Part shown: piece after piece, positions 1-9,272 of the stretch
Numbering within the stretch: the stretch's first letter is position 1
How the letters are laid out: the number at the start of each line of letters is the position of its first letter
NCBI GenBank assembly: GCA_026398815.1
Contig: JAPLSA010000026.1
Coordinates: 1 to 64,000 of the forward strand
DNA from: Gammaproteobacteria bacterium
Lineage (GTDB): Bacteria > Pseudomonadota > Gammaproteobacteria > Nevskiales > Nevskiaceae
Direction of reading: 5' to 3'
Length of the DNA stretch: 64,000 nucleotides
Translations under genes and position numbers: made by a program
Notes under the pieces: generated by a model
What the model saw: only the letters and a program-made list of their open reading frames with translations
The model's database searches: none
Told to the model about the DNA's origin: nothing

Positions 1-336
1 GTCGATCTCGACCTGGGTCGCCGACTTCACTTCCGGATGCTTGAGCACTTCGCGCAGCGTGCCGCAGTCGCCGCCGCCGACGATCACCACCTGCTCCGGT
101 GCCGGATGCGAGTTGAGCGCCGGGTGCGACATCATCTCGTGATAGAGGAAGTTGTCGCGGGTCGACACCATCGTGCAGCCGTCGATGGTCATCAGGTAGC
201 CGAAGGATTCGGTCTGGTAGATGTCGATCTTCTGGAACGGCGTCTGCTCGCCGTGCACGTGGCGGCCCAGTTTCAGCGAAAATGCCGTCCCGGTCTTGTC
301 GACCGGCTCCGTGAACCAGCTTTCGTCCAATGACAT
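1..336 (-). CDS. speE: Spermidine synthase (N-terminal part, cut by window edge)
   Basis: Aminopropyltransferase that moves the aminopropyl group of decarboxylated S-adenosylmethionine to putrescine, giving spermidine in the cytoplasm. The visible 112 residues start MSLDESWFTE and include the family hallmarks GYLMTIDGCTM, the segment RDNFLYHEMMSHPAL and the glycine-rich cofactor loop VIVGGGDCGTLREVLKHPEV, reaching the acidic residue of VEID at the edge. The ATG at 336 is preceded by a CCGGAG ribosome-binding sequence. The gene diverges from speA across 64 bases, so the two polyamine genes share one intergenic control region. The C-terminal half lies outside the window. Family assignment is secure. 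Confidence 0.93.
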   Translation of the reverse strand, partial: MSLDESWFTEPVDKTGTAFSLKLGRHVHGEQTPFQKIDIYQTESFGYLMTIDGCTMVSTRDNFLYHEMMSHPALNSHPAPEQVVIVGGGDCGTLREVLKHPEVKSATQVEID

Positions 337-400
337 CGTTGTCGCGCTCCGGAAAAGACGCGCGAGTATACGGAAGCGATCCCTACCTTTGAGTGACGGC

Positions 401-2290
401 ATGACCGAACCCGGCTGGACGACGCGCGACGCCGTCGATCTCTACAACGTGGCCAAGTGGGGCGACGGCTATTTCGATGTCAATGCTGACGGGCATGTGA
501 CCGTGCGTCCGCAGGGCCAGGAATCGGCGGTTGCGATCGATCTGCACGCGCTCGCCGAGCGGCTGCCGAAGGAAGGCCTGGACCTGCCGGTGCTGGTGCG
601 CTTCACCGACATTCTCAAGGACCGGGTCGACGTGCTGACCGGCGCCTTCGCGCAGGTGATCCAGGAACTCCACTACGCCGGCCATTACACGGCCGTCTAC
701 CCGATCAAGGTCAACCAGCAGGAATCGGTGGTGAAGGCGATCGTCGCCCACGGCGGCGATCGCGTTGGCCTGGAAGCCGGCTCCAAGCCGGAACTGGCGG
801 CGGTGCTTGGCCTGGCGCCGGCCGGCTGCACGATCGTCTGCAACGGCTACAAGGATCGCGGCTACATCCGCCGTGCGCTGATCGGCGCCAAGCTCGGCCA
901 CACGGTCTACATCGTGGTCGAGAAGCTGTCCGAACTGCCGCTGGTGCTGGCGGAATCCAAGGCGCTGGAGGTTGCACCGATCATCGGCCTGCGGGTGCGG
1001 CTGTCGGCGGTGTCGGAATCGACGCAGCAGAACACCGGCGGCGAGAAATCCAAGTTCGGCCTGACCGTGCCGCAGGTCGTCGAAGCGGTGGAGATGATGC
1101 GCGCCGCCGGCCAGATCGATGCGATCCGCATGGTCCATTTCCATCTCGGCAGCCAGGTCGCCAACGTGCAGGACGTGGCGCGCGGCATGCGCGAGGCGGC
1201 GCGCTATTACGTGGAACTGCGCAAGCTCGGCGCACCGGTCGATACCGTCGATGTCGGCGGTGGTCTGGGTGTCGACTACGAAGGCACGCGCTCGCGTTCC
1301 TATTGCTCGATGAACTACTCGGTGCGCGAGTACGCCCGCAACATCATCCGCACGCTGGCCGAAGTCTGCGAAGCGGCCGGCGAGCCGCAGCCGAACCTGA
1401 TCTCGGAATCCGGACGGGCGCTGACCGCCCACCATGCGGTACTGATCACCTCGGTGGTCGATTCCGAAGTCGCGCCCAGCGGCACCCTGGAAGCGCCGCA
1501 TGCCGACGCCCCGGCCGCGCTGCGCGCGCTGCACGAACTGCCCGGCCACATCGACGCCGATGGCCCGATCGAATGCCTGCACGATGCCGCCAACTATCTC
1601 GCCGACGCCCAGACCCAGTACACGCTGGGCCTGATTCCGCTGCGCGACCGCGCCTATGCCGAGCGCGCCTACTACGCCGTGGCCCGCGCGGTGCTGCCGA
1701 AGCTGGACCCGACCATCCGCGCCGAGCGCGATGCGCTCGAAGAGCTGCGCGAAAAGCTGTCGGCCAAGTATTTCTGCAACTTTTCGGTGTTCCAGTCGGT
1801 GCCCGATGCCTGGGCGATCGAGCAGGTGTTTCCGATCATGCCGATCCACCGGCTCGCCGAGCGCCCTGACATCCGGGGCCGGCTCTGTGACCTGACCTGC
1901 GACTCCGATGGCCGGCTCGATCTGTACGTCGATCGCGAAGGCGTGATGTCGACGATGGCGCTGCATGAACTGCGTCACCACGAGCCCTACCTGCTGGCGA
2001 TCTTCATGGTTGGCGCCTACCAGGAGATCCTCGGCGACATGCACAACCTGTTCGGCGACACCAATGCGGTGAATGTCGTCGTCAATGCCGATGGCAAGGG
2101 CTGGTCGCTGGAAGGTGCCGAGCACGGCGACCGTACCGACGAACTGCTGCGCTACGTCCATCTGGCGCCGGAAGAACTGGCCCAGAGCTACCGCCGCAAG
2201 TTCGCCGCAACCTCGTTGCCGCCGGCGGTCAAAAGCGCGCTGCTGGCCGAACTGGAAGCCGGCTTGAGCGGCTACACCTATCTGAGCTGA
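401..2290 (+). CDS. speA: Biosynthetic arginine decarboxylase
   Basis: PLP-dependent fold-III decarboxylase converting arginine to agmatine, the first step of the arginine route to putrescine. The ATG at 401 gives 629 residues, the usual length for the family, and the N-terminus MTEPGWTTRDAVDLYNVAKW matches the family start. The reading frame stays open upstream to 221, but that part lies antisense to the start of speE and was rejected. The PLP lysine is K103 in YPIKVNQQ. Also visible are HFHLGSQ and the glycine loop DVGGGLGVDYEGT that binds the cofactor phosphate. With speE it supplies the spermidine pathway; agmatine-to-putrescine enzymes are not in this window. Confidence 0.95.
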   Translation: MTEPGWTTRDAVDLYNVAKWGDGYFDVNADGHVTVRPQGQESAVAIDLHALAERLPKEGLDLPVLVRFTDILKDRVDVLTGAFAQVIQELHYAGHYTAVYPIKVNQQESVVKAIVAHGGDRVGLEAGSKPELAAVLGLAPAGCTIVCNGYKDRGYIRRALIGAKLGHTVYIVVEKLSELPLVLAESKALEVAPIIGLRVRLSAVSESTQQNTGGEKSKFGLTVPQVVEAVEMMRAAGQIDAIRMVHFHLGSQVANVQDVARGMREAARYYVELRKLGAPVDTVDVGGGLGVDYEGTRSRSYCSMNYSVREYARNIIRTLAEVCEAAGEPQPNLISESGRALTAHHAVLITSVVDSEVAPSGTLEAPHADAPAALRALHELPGHIDADGPIECLHDAANYLADAQTQYTLGLIPLRDRAYAERAYYAVARAVLPKLDPTIRAERDALEELREKLSAKYFCNFSVFQSVPDAWAIEQVFPIMPIHRLAERPDIRGRLCDLTCDSDGRLDLYVDREGVMSTMALHELRHHEPYLLAIFMVGAYQEILGDMHNLFGDTNAVNVVVNADGKGWSLEGAEHGDRTDELLRYVHLAPEELAQSYRRKFAATSLPPAVKSALLAELEAGLSGYTYLS

Positions 2291-2307
2291 AGCCCGGAGG
2301 CTGCGTG

Positions 2308-2808
2308 ATGATCAGCCGCGAATACGCATCGACGATGGCGCGCTACAACCGCTGGATGAACGGCAAGGTCTACGCGGCCTGCGCCGGGCTGACGGACGAT
2401 GCGCGCAAGGCCGATCGCGGCGCCTTCTTCGGATCGATACACCGCACGCTGAACCATCTGCTGGTCGGTGATCTGCTCTGGCTGTCGCGCTTCACTGGCA
2501 GCTCGCGCAAAGGCCTGCACATCGGCCAGCCGCTGCACGACAGCTTCGACGCACTGCGCGTGCACCGGGAGCAGACCGATGCCGCGCTGCTGGCTTTTGC
2601 CGACGGGCTGACGCCGGAGACGCTGCGCGCCGATCTGGAAATCACCAGCACCGCCCATGGCGTGTTCAGCCGGCCGACCTGGGTGTTCGTCAGTCATTTG
2701 TTCAACCACCAGACCCATCACCGCGGCCAGATCACCACGCTGCTGTCGCAGCTCGGCATCGACATCGGCGCCACCGATCTACCGGTGCTGCCCGACCTCG
2801 CCGGCTGA
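2308..2808 (+). CDS. DinB-family protein
   Basis: Small (166 residues) DinB/YfiT-like four-helix-bundle protein. Members of this family bind a divalent metal through three histidines; many are thiol-dependent transferases or of unknown activity. The first helix MISREYASTMARYNRWMN is typical, candidate metal ligands are in HRTLNHLLVGDLLW and in the C-terminal FNHQTHHRGQ. The ATG at 2308 is chosen over the GTG at 2305 because GGAGG ends at 2300, giving a 7-base spacing. It follows speA after 17 bases and may be co-transcribed, though no functional link to polyamines is known. It converges on the next gene. Substrate unknown. Confidence 0.82.
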   Translation: MISREYASTMARYNRWMNGKVYAACAGLTDDARKADRGAFFGSIHRTLNHLLVGDLLWLSRFTGSSRKGLHIGQPLHDSFDALRVHREQTDAALLAFADGLTPETLRADLEITSTAHGVFSRPTWVFVSHLFNHQTHHRGQITTLLSQLGIDIGATDLPVLPDLAG

Positions 2809-2825
2809 GCCGGCGCCGCTGCGGA

Positions 2826-3728
2826 TCAGGCGGCCTTCAGGAAGCGGTTCAGCTCGGCGACGAAGCGGCGCGGCGATTCGAACGGCACGGTGTGGCCGGC
2901 GTCGGCGAACTCGACCAGCCTGGCCCCTGGAATCAGCCGGCCCAGTTCGCGCTGACCGGCCGCCGGATACATCCGCGAGCGGGCGCCGATGAAGACCGTG
3001 GTGGGCCGGTCGATGTGGCGTACCGACGCGCGCCAGTCCAGCCCGCCTTCGGTGTAGGCGCGCATGGTGTCCAGATAGACGCCCCAGTTGGCGGTTGGAA
3101 TCACCCGCCGGGCCAGCGCATCGCTGCGCGTGAAGTGGGCGGTCTGCTGCCACAGCCGCGAGGCGAATGCGTAGCCGAGGAATTCGCGCAACACCTGCCA
3201 GTAGCGGCGGCGCAGCGCCAGCGGCAGCGCCGTGAACGGCCGGTCGCGCTGCGTTTCGATGGCGGCGATCACCGTCGACCACTGCGGCAGCCGTGTCGCC
3301 TGGTCGTCGCCAAGCAGGCCGTGCTGCCAGTCCGCGCCATTGAGGATGCACGGCGCCTGGTCGATGTGCAGCCAGCGCGCCACGCCGCGGAAGCCGTGTC
3401 GGGCATGGTGTTCCATGCCGGTACAGGCGCCCATCGACAGCCCGGCCAGGCGCACGTCGGACAGCTTCAAGCCGTCGATTAGATCGGCCACGTCATCGGC
3501 ATGCTGGGCGATCGCACCCTGCGCGCCGAGTGACAGCCGGTGCGAGCCGCCGAAGCCGCGCAGGTCCGGCAGGATGAAGCGCTGCCGGGCCAGCAGCGGC
3601 GCCACCACCGGCAGCCACATCGCGCCCTGCATGCCGAAGCCGTGCAGCAGCACGCAGGCCGGGCCGCGCCGGGCGCCGACATCGAGGTAATGCAGGCGGG
3701 CGCCGTCGCGGGTGGTCAGGTAAGGCAT
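2826..3728 (-). CDS. Alpha/beta-fold hydrolase
   Basis: 300-residue serine hydrolase of the alpha/beta superfamily with no signal peptide, so cytoplasmic. The oxyanion-hole motif LLHGFGMQG is at residues 28-35. The nucleophile elbow GLSMG has Ser98, and the C-terminal histidine is in DAGHTVPFESP near residue 280. At the usual acid position after strand 6 (motif GxxDxxxP) the sequence reads GARSRMYP, so the expected Asp looks replaced by Ser; the acid may sit elsewhere. It lies 7 bases downstream of the CocE-type lipoprotein gene on the same strand and is probably co-transcribed with it. Substrate is not deducible. Confidence 0.85.
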   Translation of the reverse strand: MPYLTTRDGARLHYLDVGARRGPACVLLHGFGMQGAMWLPVVAPLLARQRFILPDLRGFGGSHRLSLGAQGAIAQHADDVADLIDGLKLSDVRLAGLSMGACTGMEHHARHGFRGVARWLHIDQAPCILNGADWQHGLLGDDQATRLPQWSTVIAAIETQRDRPFTALPLALRRRYWQVLREFLGYAFASRLWQQTAHFTRSDALARRVIPTANWGVYLDTMRAYTEGGLDWRASVRHIDRPTTVFIGARSRMYPAAGQRELGRLIPGARLVEFADAGHTVPFESPRRFVAELNRFLKAA

Positions 3729-3735
3729 GGGCGTT

Positions 3736-5685
3736 CTAGTTCAGGGCGGAAGCCGGCACCACCGGCAGCACCACGCTCGACGGCCGCGCCGCGTCGTGGT
3801 GGATGGTCAGGATGCCGGCCAGCGATTGCAGCAGCGTGCCCAGCGGCGGCACGCCCTGCGGCAGGTTGCTGGCGCTGATCGACACCCGCAGTCGGTGGCC
3901 GGCGGCGATGACGGCGCTGGTCTGGAACACCTCGACCGGCACCAGCACCGGTTCGTTGCGCGGCAGCGGCAGCACCGACGCCAGCGTGAACGGATGCCAG
4001 GGCTGGATCGACTGGCCGTCCAGCATGCGGCTGCGGCTGGCATCGACGCTGCGCAGGCTGGCGGTCTGCAGGCCGTTGGTCAGCGAGCGGGCAACGCCGC
4101 GTTCGTCGACATCCGACACCCGCACTGACAGCCCGGCATCGCCGGCCGTGGTTTCCATCCAGATGTCGGCCTGGATCGGGCCGTTCAGGTACAGCGGCGC
4201 GGTCAGGGCCGGCGTTTCGAAGACGACGGCCAGCCGGTCCGAGGCGTTGGAGTTCTCGAAGCAGGGCAGCGGAATGAAGCCGGCGGCGCCGGCCGTCCAC
4301 TGCGCGGTGGACACCGAGCACAGGCCGCCGATCGGCACCTGCAGCACCCGGCTGACCGCCGTGTTGCTGCCCGGCGCCTCGGTGCCGAGCCCGCCGTTGC
4401 CGTACAGGTAGTAGCGCTGCGCCCGGGCCTGCGGATGCGGCCAGTCGCTGGCGGTCACATAGCGTTCGGCGCCGTAGACCCACTGGGTGACGTTGGGCAT
4501 CTGCTCGGCGCCGACCGCCATGCCTTTCACGTACTGGTCGAACCAGCGCAGCTGGATCTGGTTCAGCAGTGGCACGCCATCGCGCGGCAGGCCGGCACCG
4601 AAGGCCGCTTCCAGATGCGTCCACGGCCCCATCAGCAGCTTGGCCGGCACGCGATTCTTCAGCGCTTCGTAGCTGGTGGGCTCGCTGCGCTGGAACAGGT
4701 CGCGCAGGCCGCCGACCACGAAGGTCGGCACGCTGACCTGGTCCAGCACTTCGAGCGGCGAGCGGGTGCGCCAGAACGCGCCGTCGTAGGCGGTATCCGG
4801 ATCGCCGGTCAGCGCCTGCAGCACCAGCGGCGCCTGGAAGCGCAGCGCGGCGTTGAGCAGATGCTCGATGACCAGCGGCGCGCCGTTGGCGGGGTCGGTC
4901 AGCGCAGTCGGATTGGTCACGCCAAGCGCGGTGATCAGGCCGAGCCACAGCGGGATGAACGTCGGGTTGACCTGGCCGCCGGTGAACACGATGTCCCGGT
5001 AGCCGTCGCCGATCGGCACGATCGGAAACGCCGCCTTGACCGCCGGGTGGTGCTGGGCCGCGGTCAGCATCGCGGTGATGCCGAGATAGCTGACGCCGTA
5101 CAGGCCGATGCGGCCGTCGCTGAACGGCTGGGTCGCGGCCCAGTCGGTAACCTCGGCGTAGTCGGCCTGCTCGGTTTCGCCGAACGCTTCCCAGACGCCT
5201 TCCGACTGGCCGGTGCCGCGCACGTCGACCACCACCGTCGCGTAGCCGTGGCGGACGATGTACGGATCGGCGCCGCCAAGGCCATCGACATAGCCGCCGA
5301 CCACGCCGTTGTACGGCGTCTGCACCAGCACCACCGGGAAGCGGCCGGGCGCGGCATTGCCGTCGGCATCGGCGGGCAGGGTCACGTAAGTGGCCAGACG
5401 GGTGCCGTCGCGCAGGGTGATGTACTGCACCGGCTGCCGGGCGATGCCGGCGAATTCCGCCGGCGGGTCGTAGCTCGTCCAGACGCCGTTCGGATTGGCC
5501 GACACGGCCGTGCCGGCGGTGGCCGCCGTGGTGCTGGTGCCGAGCGTCGTCCAGCTGCTGCGGGCAGATGGCGCCGGTCCATCGCCGCCCTGCGGCGCGT
5601 TGCTGCTGCCGCAGCCGGCCAGCGCCGTGACAGCCGCCACCAACAGGGCCCGGATCATGTCCGGGCCGGATTTCGCCTTGCGCAT
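3736..5685 (-). CDS. CocE/NonD-family hydrolase, predicted lipoprotein (X-Pro dipeptidyl-peptidase S15 fold)
   Basis: 649-residue secreted hydrolase. The N-terminus has a positively charged start, a hydrophobic stretch and the lipobox ALAGC with Cys25, so it should be lipid-anchored in the envelope. The catalytic domain carries the S15/CocE signature GLYGVSYLG with Ser199, the preceding VVVDVRGTGQS loop, and a C-terminal jelly-roll domain typical of CocE-type acyl hydrolases. Start chosen at 5685 because AGGGAG lies a few bases upstream. Members hydrolyse acyl esters, amides or beta-lactam acyl groups; the substrate here is unknown. The downstream alpha/beta hydrolase follows after 7 bases. 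Confidence 0.85.
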   Translation of the reverse strand: MRKAKSGPDMIRALLVAAVTALAGCGSSNAPQGGDGPAPSARSSWTTLGTSTTAATAGTAVSANPNGVWTSYDPPAEFAGIARQPVQYITLRDGTRLATYVTLPADADGNAAPGRFPVVLVQTPYNGVVGGYVDGLGGADPYIVRHGYATVVVDVRGTGQSEGVWEAFGETEQADYAEVTDWAATQPFSDGRIGLYGVSYLGITAMLTAAQHHPAVKAAFPIVPIGDGYRDIVFTGGQVNPTFIPLWLGLITALGVTNPTALTDPANGAPLVIEHLLNAALRFQAPLVLQALTGDPDTAYDGAFWRTRSPLEVLDQVSVPTFVVGGLRDLFQRSEPTSYEALKNRVPAKLLMGPWTHLEAAFGAGLPRDGVPLLNQIQLRWFDQYVKGMAVGAEQMPNVTQWVYGAERYVTASDWPHPQARAQRYYLYGNGGLGTEAPGSNTAVSRVLQVPIGGLCSVSTAQWTAGAAGFIPLPCFENSNASDRLAVVFETPALTAPLYLNGPIQADIWMETTAGDAGLSVRVSDVDERGVARSLTNGLQTASLRSVDASRSRMLDGQSIQPWHPFTLASVLPLPRNEPVLVPVEVFQTSAVIAAGHRLRVSISASNLPQGVPPLGTLLQSLAGILTIHHDAARPSSVVLPVVPASALN

Positions 5686-5778
5686 CTGCCGTCTCCCTGT
5701 CGCACCGTGGATCGCCGTGTCAGCGCCGGCGTAGCGGCTGCTGCATCGGAGAACGATTGTTCACGCGACAGATGATAA

Positions 5779-5799
5779 CCGCAGCCTGTCCGGCTGCGG
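5779..5799 (-). terminator. Hairpin downstream of argH
   Basis: Perfect 8-bp inverted repeat CCGCAGCC/GGCTGCGG with a 5-base loop, 24-44 bases past the argH stop. It is followed on the minus strand by TTATC, not a full T-run, so termination is only probable. The 137-base gap between argH and the lipoprotein gene holds nothing else recognisable. Confidence 0.4.
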
Positions 5800-5822
5800 C
5801 GGACGGCGCCGCCCGGATGCCG

Positions 5823-7259
5823 TCAGCGGCGGGCGCGGGCCCGGGCGATCGCGGCGCGCACCTGCGCCGGCGCGGTGCCGCCCCAGTGGTTGCGGGCGTT
5901 GACCGAGCCGTCGAGGGTCAGCACCTCGAAGACGTCGGCCGTGATCAGCGGCGAAAAGCCGCGCAGTTCCTCGAGGCTCAGCTCCGACAGGTCGCAGCCC
6001 TTGGCGACGGCATGGCCGACTGCGCTGCCTACCGCATGGTGGGCATCGCGGAACGGTAGGCCCTTCTTGACCAGGTAATCGGCCAGGTCGGTGGCGGTGG
6101 AATAGCCCTTGAACGCGGCGGCGCGGCAGGCGTCGCGCTGCACGGTGAGGTTCGGCAGCATCGCCGCGAACAGCCGCAGGCTCGCCGACACGGTGTCGTG
6201 GGCGTCGAAGATCGGCGGCTTGTCTTCCTGGTTGTCGCGGTTGTAGGCCAGCGGCTGGCCCTTCATCAGCACCAGCAGCGTGTTGAGGTCGCCGACCACG
6301 CGGCCGGTCTTGCCACGCACCAGCTCGGGCACGTCCGGGTTCTTCTTCTGCGGCATGATCGAACTGCCGGTGCAGTAGCGATCCGGCAGCTTCACGAAGC
6401 CGAACATCGGCGTGCACCAGAGGATCAGCTCCTCGCTCCAGCGCGACAGGTGCAGCATGGTCATTGCGCAGGCCGCCACGAATTCGATCGCGAAGTCGCG
6501 GTCGCTGACTGCATCGAGCGAGTTCTCCGAGACGCTGTCGAAACCGAGCTGCTCGGCGACGAACTGGCGGTCGATCGGGTAGACGGTGCCGGCCAGCGCG
6601 GCCGAGCCCAGCGGCAGCACGTTGGTGCGCCGGCGGGCATCAAGCAGGCGCGCCTTGTCGCGCAGCACCTGTTCGCGCCAGGCCATCATGTGATGGCCGA
6701 AGGTCACCGGCTGGGCGACCTGCATGTGGGTGAAGCCCGGCATGATCGAATCGGCCTCGCGCTCGGCCAGATCCAGCAGCGCTTCGGCCAGGCTCTCGAT
6801 CACCGCCACCAGTTCGTCGATCGCGTCGCGCACGTACAGGCGGATGTCGGTCGCCACCTGGTCGTTGCGGCTGCGCGCGGTATGCAGGCGCTTGCCGGCG
6901 TCGCCGATCAGCGCGGTCAGCCGCGATTCGATGTTCATGTGCACGTCTTCGAGCGCCAGCTGCCACTCGAAGCGGCCGGCCTCGATCTCGGCTCGGATGC
7001 TGGCCAGGCCGGCGACGATCGCCTCGACATCGTCGGCCTTCAGCACGCCGACCTTGCCGAGCATCCGCGCATGGGCGGTGCTGCCGGCGATGTCCTGGCG
7101 CCACAGGCGCTGGTCGAAGCTGACCGATTCGGAAAACGCTTCGACCAGGGCGTCGGTGCCCTCGCTGAAACGGCCGCCCCAGAGCTTGGCGGCGGGGGCT
7201 GGCGCGGACGAGGCAGCCGCAGGCTGGGCAGCCGGCGCGGAAGGATGGGCAGCGGTCAT
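5823..7259 (-). CDS. argH: Argininosuccinate lyase
   Basis: Last enzyme of arginine biosynthesis: splits argininosuccinate into arginine and fumarate. The fumarase/aspartase superfamily signature [12 protein letters not shown] is intact, as are [12 protein letters not shown] at the start of the core and the flexible catalytic loop containing the signature. Length is 478 residues, about 20 more than usual: the first 24 residues are an Ala/Pro/Ser-rich leader without homology to the enzyme, so a downstream start cannot be ruled out, but no other ATG precedes the core. It diverges from algZ, the same arrangement as in Pseudomonas. It supplies arginine, the substrate of SpeA encoded nearby. Confidence 0.95.
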   Translation of the reverse strand: MTAAHPSAPAAQPAAASSAPAPAAKLWGGRFSEGTDALVEAFSESVSFDQRLWRQDIAGSTAHARMLGKVGVLKADDVEAIVAGLASIRAEIEAGRFEWQLALEDVHMNIESRLTALIGDAGKRLHTARSRNDQVATDIRLYVRDAIDELVAVIESLAEALLDLAEREADSIMPGFTHMQVAQPVTFGHHMMAWREQVLRDKARLLDARRRTNVLPLGSAALAGTVYPIDRQFVAEQLGFDSVSENSLDAVSDRDFAIEFVAACAMTMLHLSRWSEELILWCTPMFGFVKLPDRYCTGSSIMPQKKNPDVPELVRGKTGRVVGDLNTLLVLMKGQPLAYNRDNQEDKPPIFDAHDTVSASLRLFAAMLPNLTVQRDACRAAAFKGYSTATDLADYLVKKGLPFRDAHHAVGSAVGHAVAKGCDLSELSLEELRGFSPLITADVFEVLTLDGSVNARNHWGGTAPAQVRAAIARARARR

Positions 7260-7380
7260 GGGGGTGTGCAGCGGCAGGGGAAACGGGATCGGAAGGCGGC
7301 CGGCGCGAATTTTCGGGCCGGTGCCGAAACTATTGTAAGGCCGCTCGCCACGGCCCGGAGACTTCCGCTAGGCTCGCTGG

Positions 7381-8484
7381 ATGAAGCGTTTCGAGGTCTC
7401 CACCACATCCCAGTCCAGCCTGATCCCGGAATTCTGCCGGGCGCCCGCGCTGTTGACGCTGGCCTATGTGATGGAGCTGATCGCTGTGCTGCTGACCCTG
7501 GCCAGCTACGCCAGCGGCGAAGCGGCGCTGAAGCAGCTGCTGGTGCTGTCGCTGTACCTGCATGCCATCGGCCTGTGCTGCGCCGGTGCCTTGTGCGGCG
7601 TGCGCCGCGGGCTGCCGCCAGCGCGTGACGGCGTGCTGTTCTTCGTCTGCTGGATGGTGATCGCCCTGGTCACCTTCGCGGTCAGCTTCACGGCCTGGCT
7701 GATCGACCGCCGTTTCGCGCTCGGCTTCGTCCCCGGCGACGGCCCGTGGCCGTTCGTGCTCCGCAACCTGGTGATGGCCGGCATCGTCGCGCTGCTGCTG
7801 CTGCGCTACCTCTGGGAGCGCCACCAGTGGCAGGAGGAATCGCGCGCCGAGGCCGATGGCCGCTACCTCGCGCTGCAGGCGCGCATCCGTCCGCATTTCC
7901 TGTTCAACGCGCTGAACTCGCTGGCCGAGCTGATTCCGAGCAAGCCGGAAGTGGCCGAGGAAATGGTCATCGACCTGTCCGACCTGTTCCGGGTCAGCCT
8001 CGATTCCCGGCAGCGGCTGATTCCGCTGCGCGAGGAGATCGAGATCGTCAAGATCTACATGCGCATCGAGGAAATCCGCCTCGGCGACAAGCTGCTGGTC
8101 AACTGGGAAATCCCCGATGCCGTGCTCGACGCCCAGGTGCCGCGCCTGACCGTGCAGCCGCTGGTCGAGAATGGCGTGCTGCACGGGGTGTCGCGGCTGC
8201 GCGCGCGCGGCATGCTGCACGTCATCGCCCGCCGCGAGGGTGCGTTCCTGGTGGTCGACGTCGAGAACCCGATCCCGCCGGAAGACGCGCCGAAGCGCGC
8301 CGGCACCGGCACGGCGATCGGCAACATCGCGCAGCGGATCAAGCTGATCTATGGCGAACGGGCGAAGCTGATTCTCGGCGAGGATCGCGACGAATTCGGG
8401 CCGCTGTTCCGGGCCCGCCTGCGCCTGCCTTTCGTGGTTCATAGTGGTGGCGAAATCAACGCGCCCACCTTTACGGAGGATTGA
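7381..8484 (+). CDS. algZ: LytS/AlgZ-family sensor histidine kinase
   Basis: Membrane-bound sensor kinase of the HPK8 (His_kinase) type, like Pseudomonas AlgZ/FimS. The first ~145 residues hold about four hydrophobic segments (around 24-43, 52-72, 85-107, 125-142). The phosphoacceptor motif is ARIRPHFLFNALNSL with His172. A degenerate HATPase domain follows, with QPLVENGVLHG as N box and GTGTAIGNIAQRI as the glycine loop. The partner regulator algR starts 5 bases after the stop. In Pseudomonas this pair controls virulence, twitching and alginate genes; the regulon here is unknown. Confidence 0.9.
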   Translation: MKRFEVSTTSQSSLIPEFCRAPALLTLAYVMELIAVLLTLASYASGEAALKQLLVLSLYLHAIGLCCAGALCGVRRGLPPARDGVLFFVCWMVIALVTFAVSFTAWLIDRRFALGFVPGDGPWPFVLRNLVMAGIVALLLLRYLWERHQWQEESRAEADGRYLALQARIRPHFLFNALNSLAELIPSKPEVAEEMVIDLSDLFRVSLDSRQRLIPLREEIEIVKIYMRIEEIRLGDKLLVNWEIPDAVLDAQVPRLTVQPLVENGVLHGVSRLRARGMLHVIARREGAFLVVDVENPIPPEDAPKRAGTGTAIGNIAQRIKLIYGERAKLILGEDRDEFGPLFRARLRLPFVVHSGGEINAPTFTED

Positions 8485-8488
8485 AGCA

Positions 8489-9247
8489 ATGAGAGTCGTG
8501 ATCGTCGATGACGAGCCGCTGGCGCGGGAGCGTCTGCGCCGCCTGGTCGCGGAATTCCCGGGGTACGAGATCGTCGGTGAAGCCGGCGACGGCGAGGCGG
8601 CGATCGAGCTGATCCGCGACGAGGAGCCCGACGTGGTGCTGCTCGATGTGCGCATGGGCATGGTCGACGGCCTGCAGGTAGCGCGCGCCATCAAGGAAGA
8701 GGACATGGCGCCGGCGATCATCTTCATCACTGCCTACCCGGAGCACGCACTGAGCGCCTTCGATGCCCAGGGCGATGCCTACCTGCTCAAGCCGGTGCGC
8801 AAGGAAAAGCTGAAAGAGGCGCTGCAGCGGGTGCGCAAGCTGTCGCGTGCCCAGAAGCCGACCATCGCGCTGCCCGGCACCAAGCCGGCGCGCGATTTCG
8901 TGCTGGCGACCACCCGTGAAGGCCTGGCCCGGGTGCCGGCCGAGGACATCGTCTATTTCCTTGCCGACCAGAAATACACCACCGTCTGCCATCTGCACGG
9001 CGAGGTGTTGATCGAGGAATCGCTGAAGACGCTGGAAGACGATTTCTCGCCGTGGTTCCTGCGCGTGCACCGCAAGGCGCTGGTCGCCACCCGCTTCATC
9101 GCCGGCCTCGAACGTGGCAAGGGAGATGAATCCCAGCACTGGCTGAAGGTGCGCCACGCCTCGACCCTGCTGCCGGTCAGCCGCCGCCGTCTGGCCGAGG
9201 TGCGCCGCTTCCTGACCGATGACGGCAGCGACAAGACGCTGGACTGA
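8489..9247 (+). CDS. algR: LytTR-type response regulator
   Basis: Cytoplasmic DNA-binding regulator, 252 residues: receiver domain (about 1-120) with acidic pocket Asp8/Asp9, phosphoacceptor Asp53 in VVLLDVRMG and Lys in [11 protein letters not shown]; then a LytTR DNA-binding domain (about 145-245) with [18 protein letters not shown] and the [10 protein letters not shown] segment. The ATG at 8489 is preceded by GGAGGA at 8475-8480. The reading frame is open further upstream, but only this start gives the canonical [16 protein letters not shown]. It sits between its kinase and hemC, matching the Pseudomonas algZ-algR-hemC order. Confidence 0.93.
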   Translation: MRVVIVDDEPLARERLRRLVAEFPGYEIVGEAGDGEAAIELIRDEEPDVVLLDVRMGMVDGLQVARAIKEEDMAPAIIFITAYPEHALSAFDAQGDAYLLKPVRKEKLKEALQRVRKLSRAQKPTIALPGTKPARDFVLATTREGLARVPAEDIVYFLADQKYTTVCHLHGEVLIEESLKTLEDDFSPWFLRVHRKALVATRFIAGLERGKGDESQHWLKVRHASTLLPVSRRRLAEVRRFLTDDGSDKTLD

Positions 9248-9272
9248 TCACAACGCCACGGACACCGCTGTC

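Noticed and set aside
221-400. Earlier in-frame start for speA
   Set aside because: This stretch is antisense to the conserved N-terminus of speE and not SpeA-like; ATG at 401 gives the family length.
383-2161. 592-codon minus-strand ORF opposite speA
   Set aside because: Antisense shadow caused by high G+C third positions; composition is Arg/His/Gln-rich without any motif, while speA is a clear gene.
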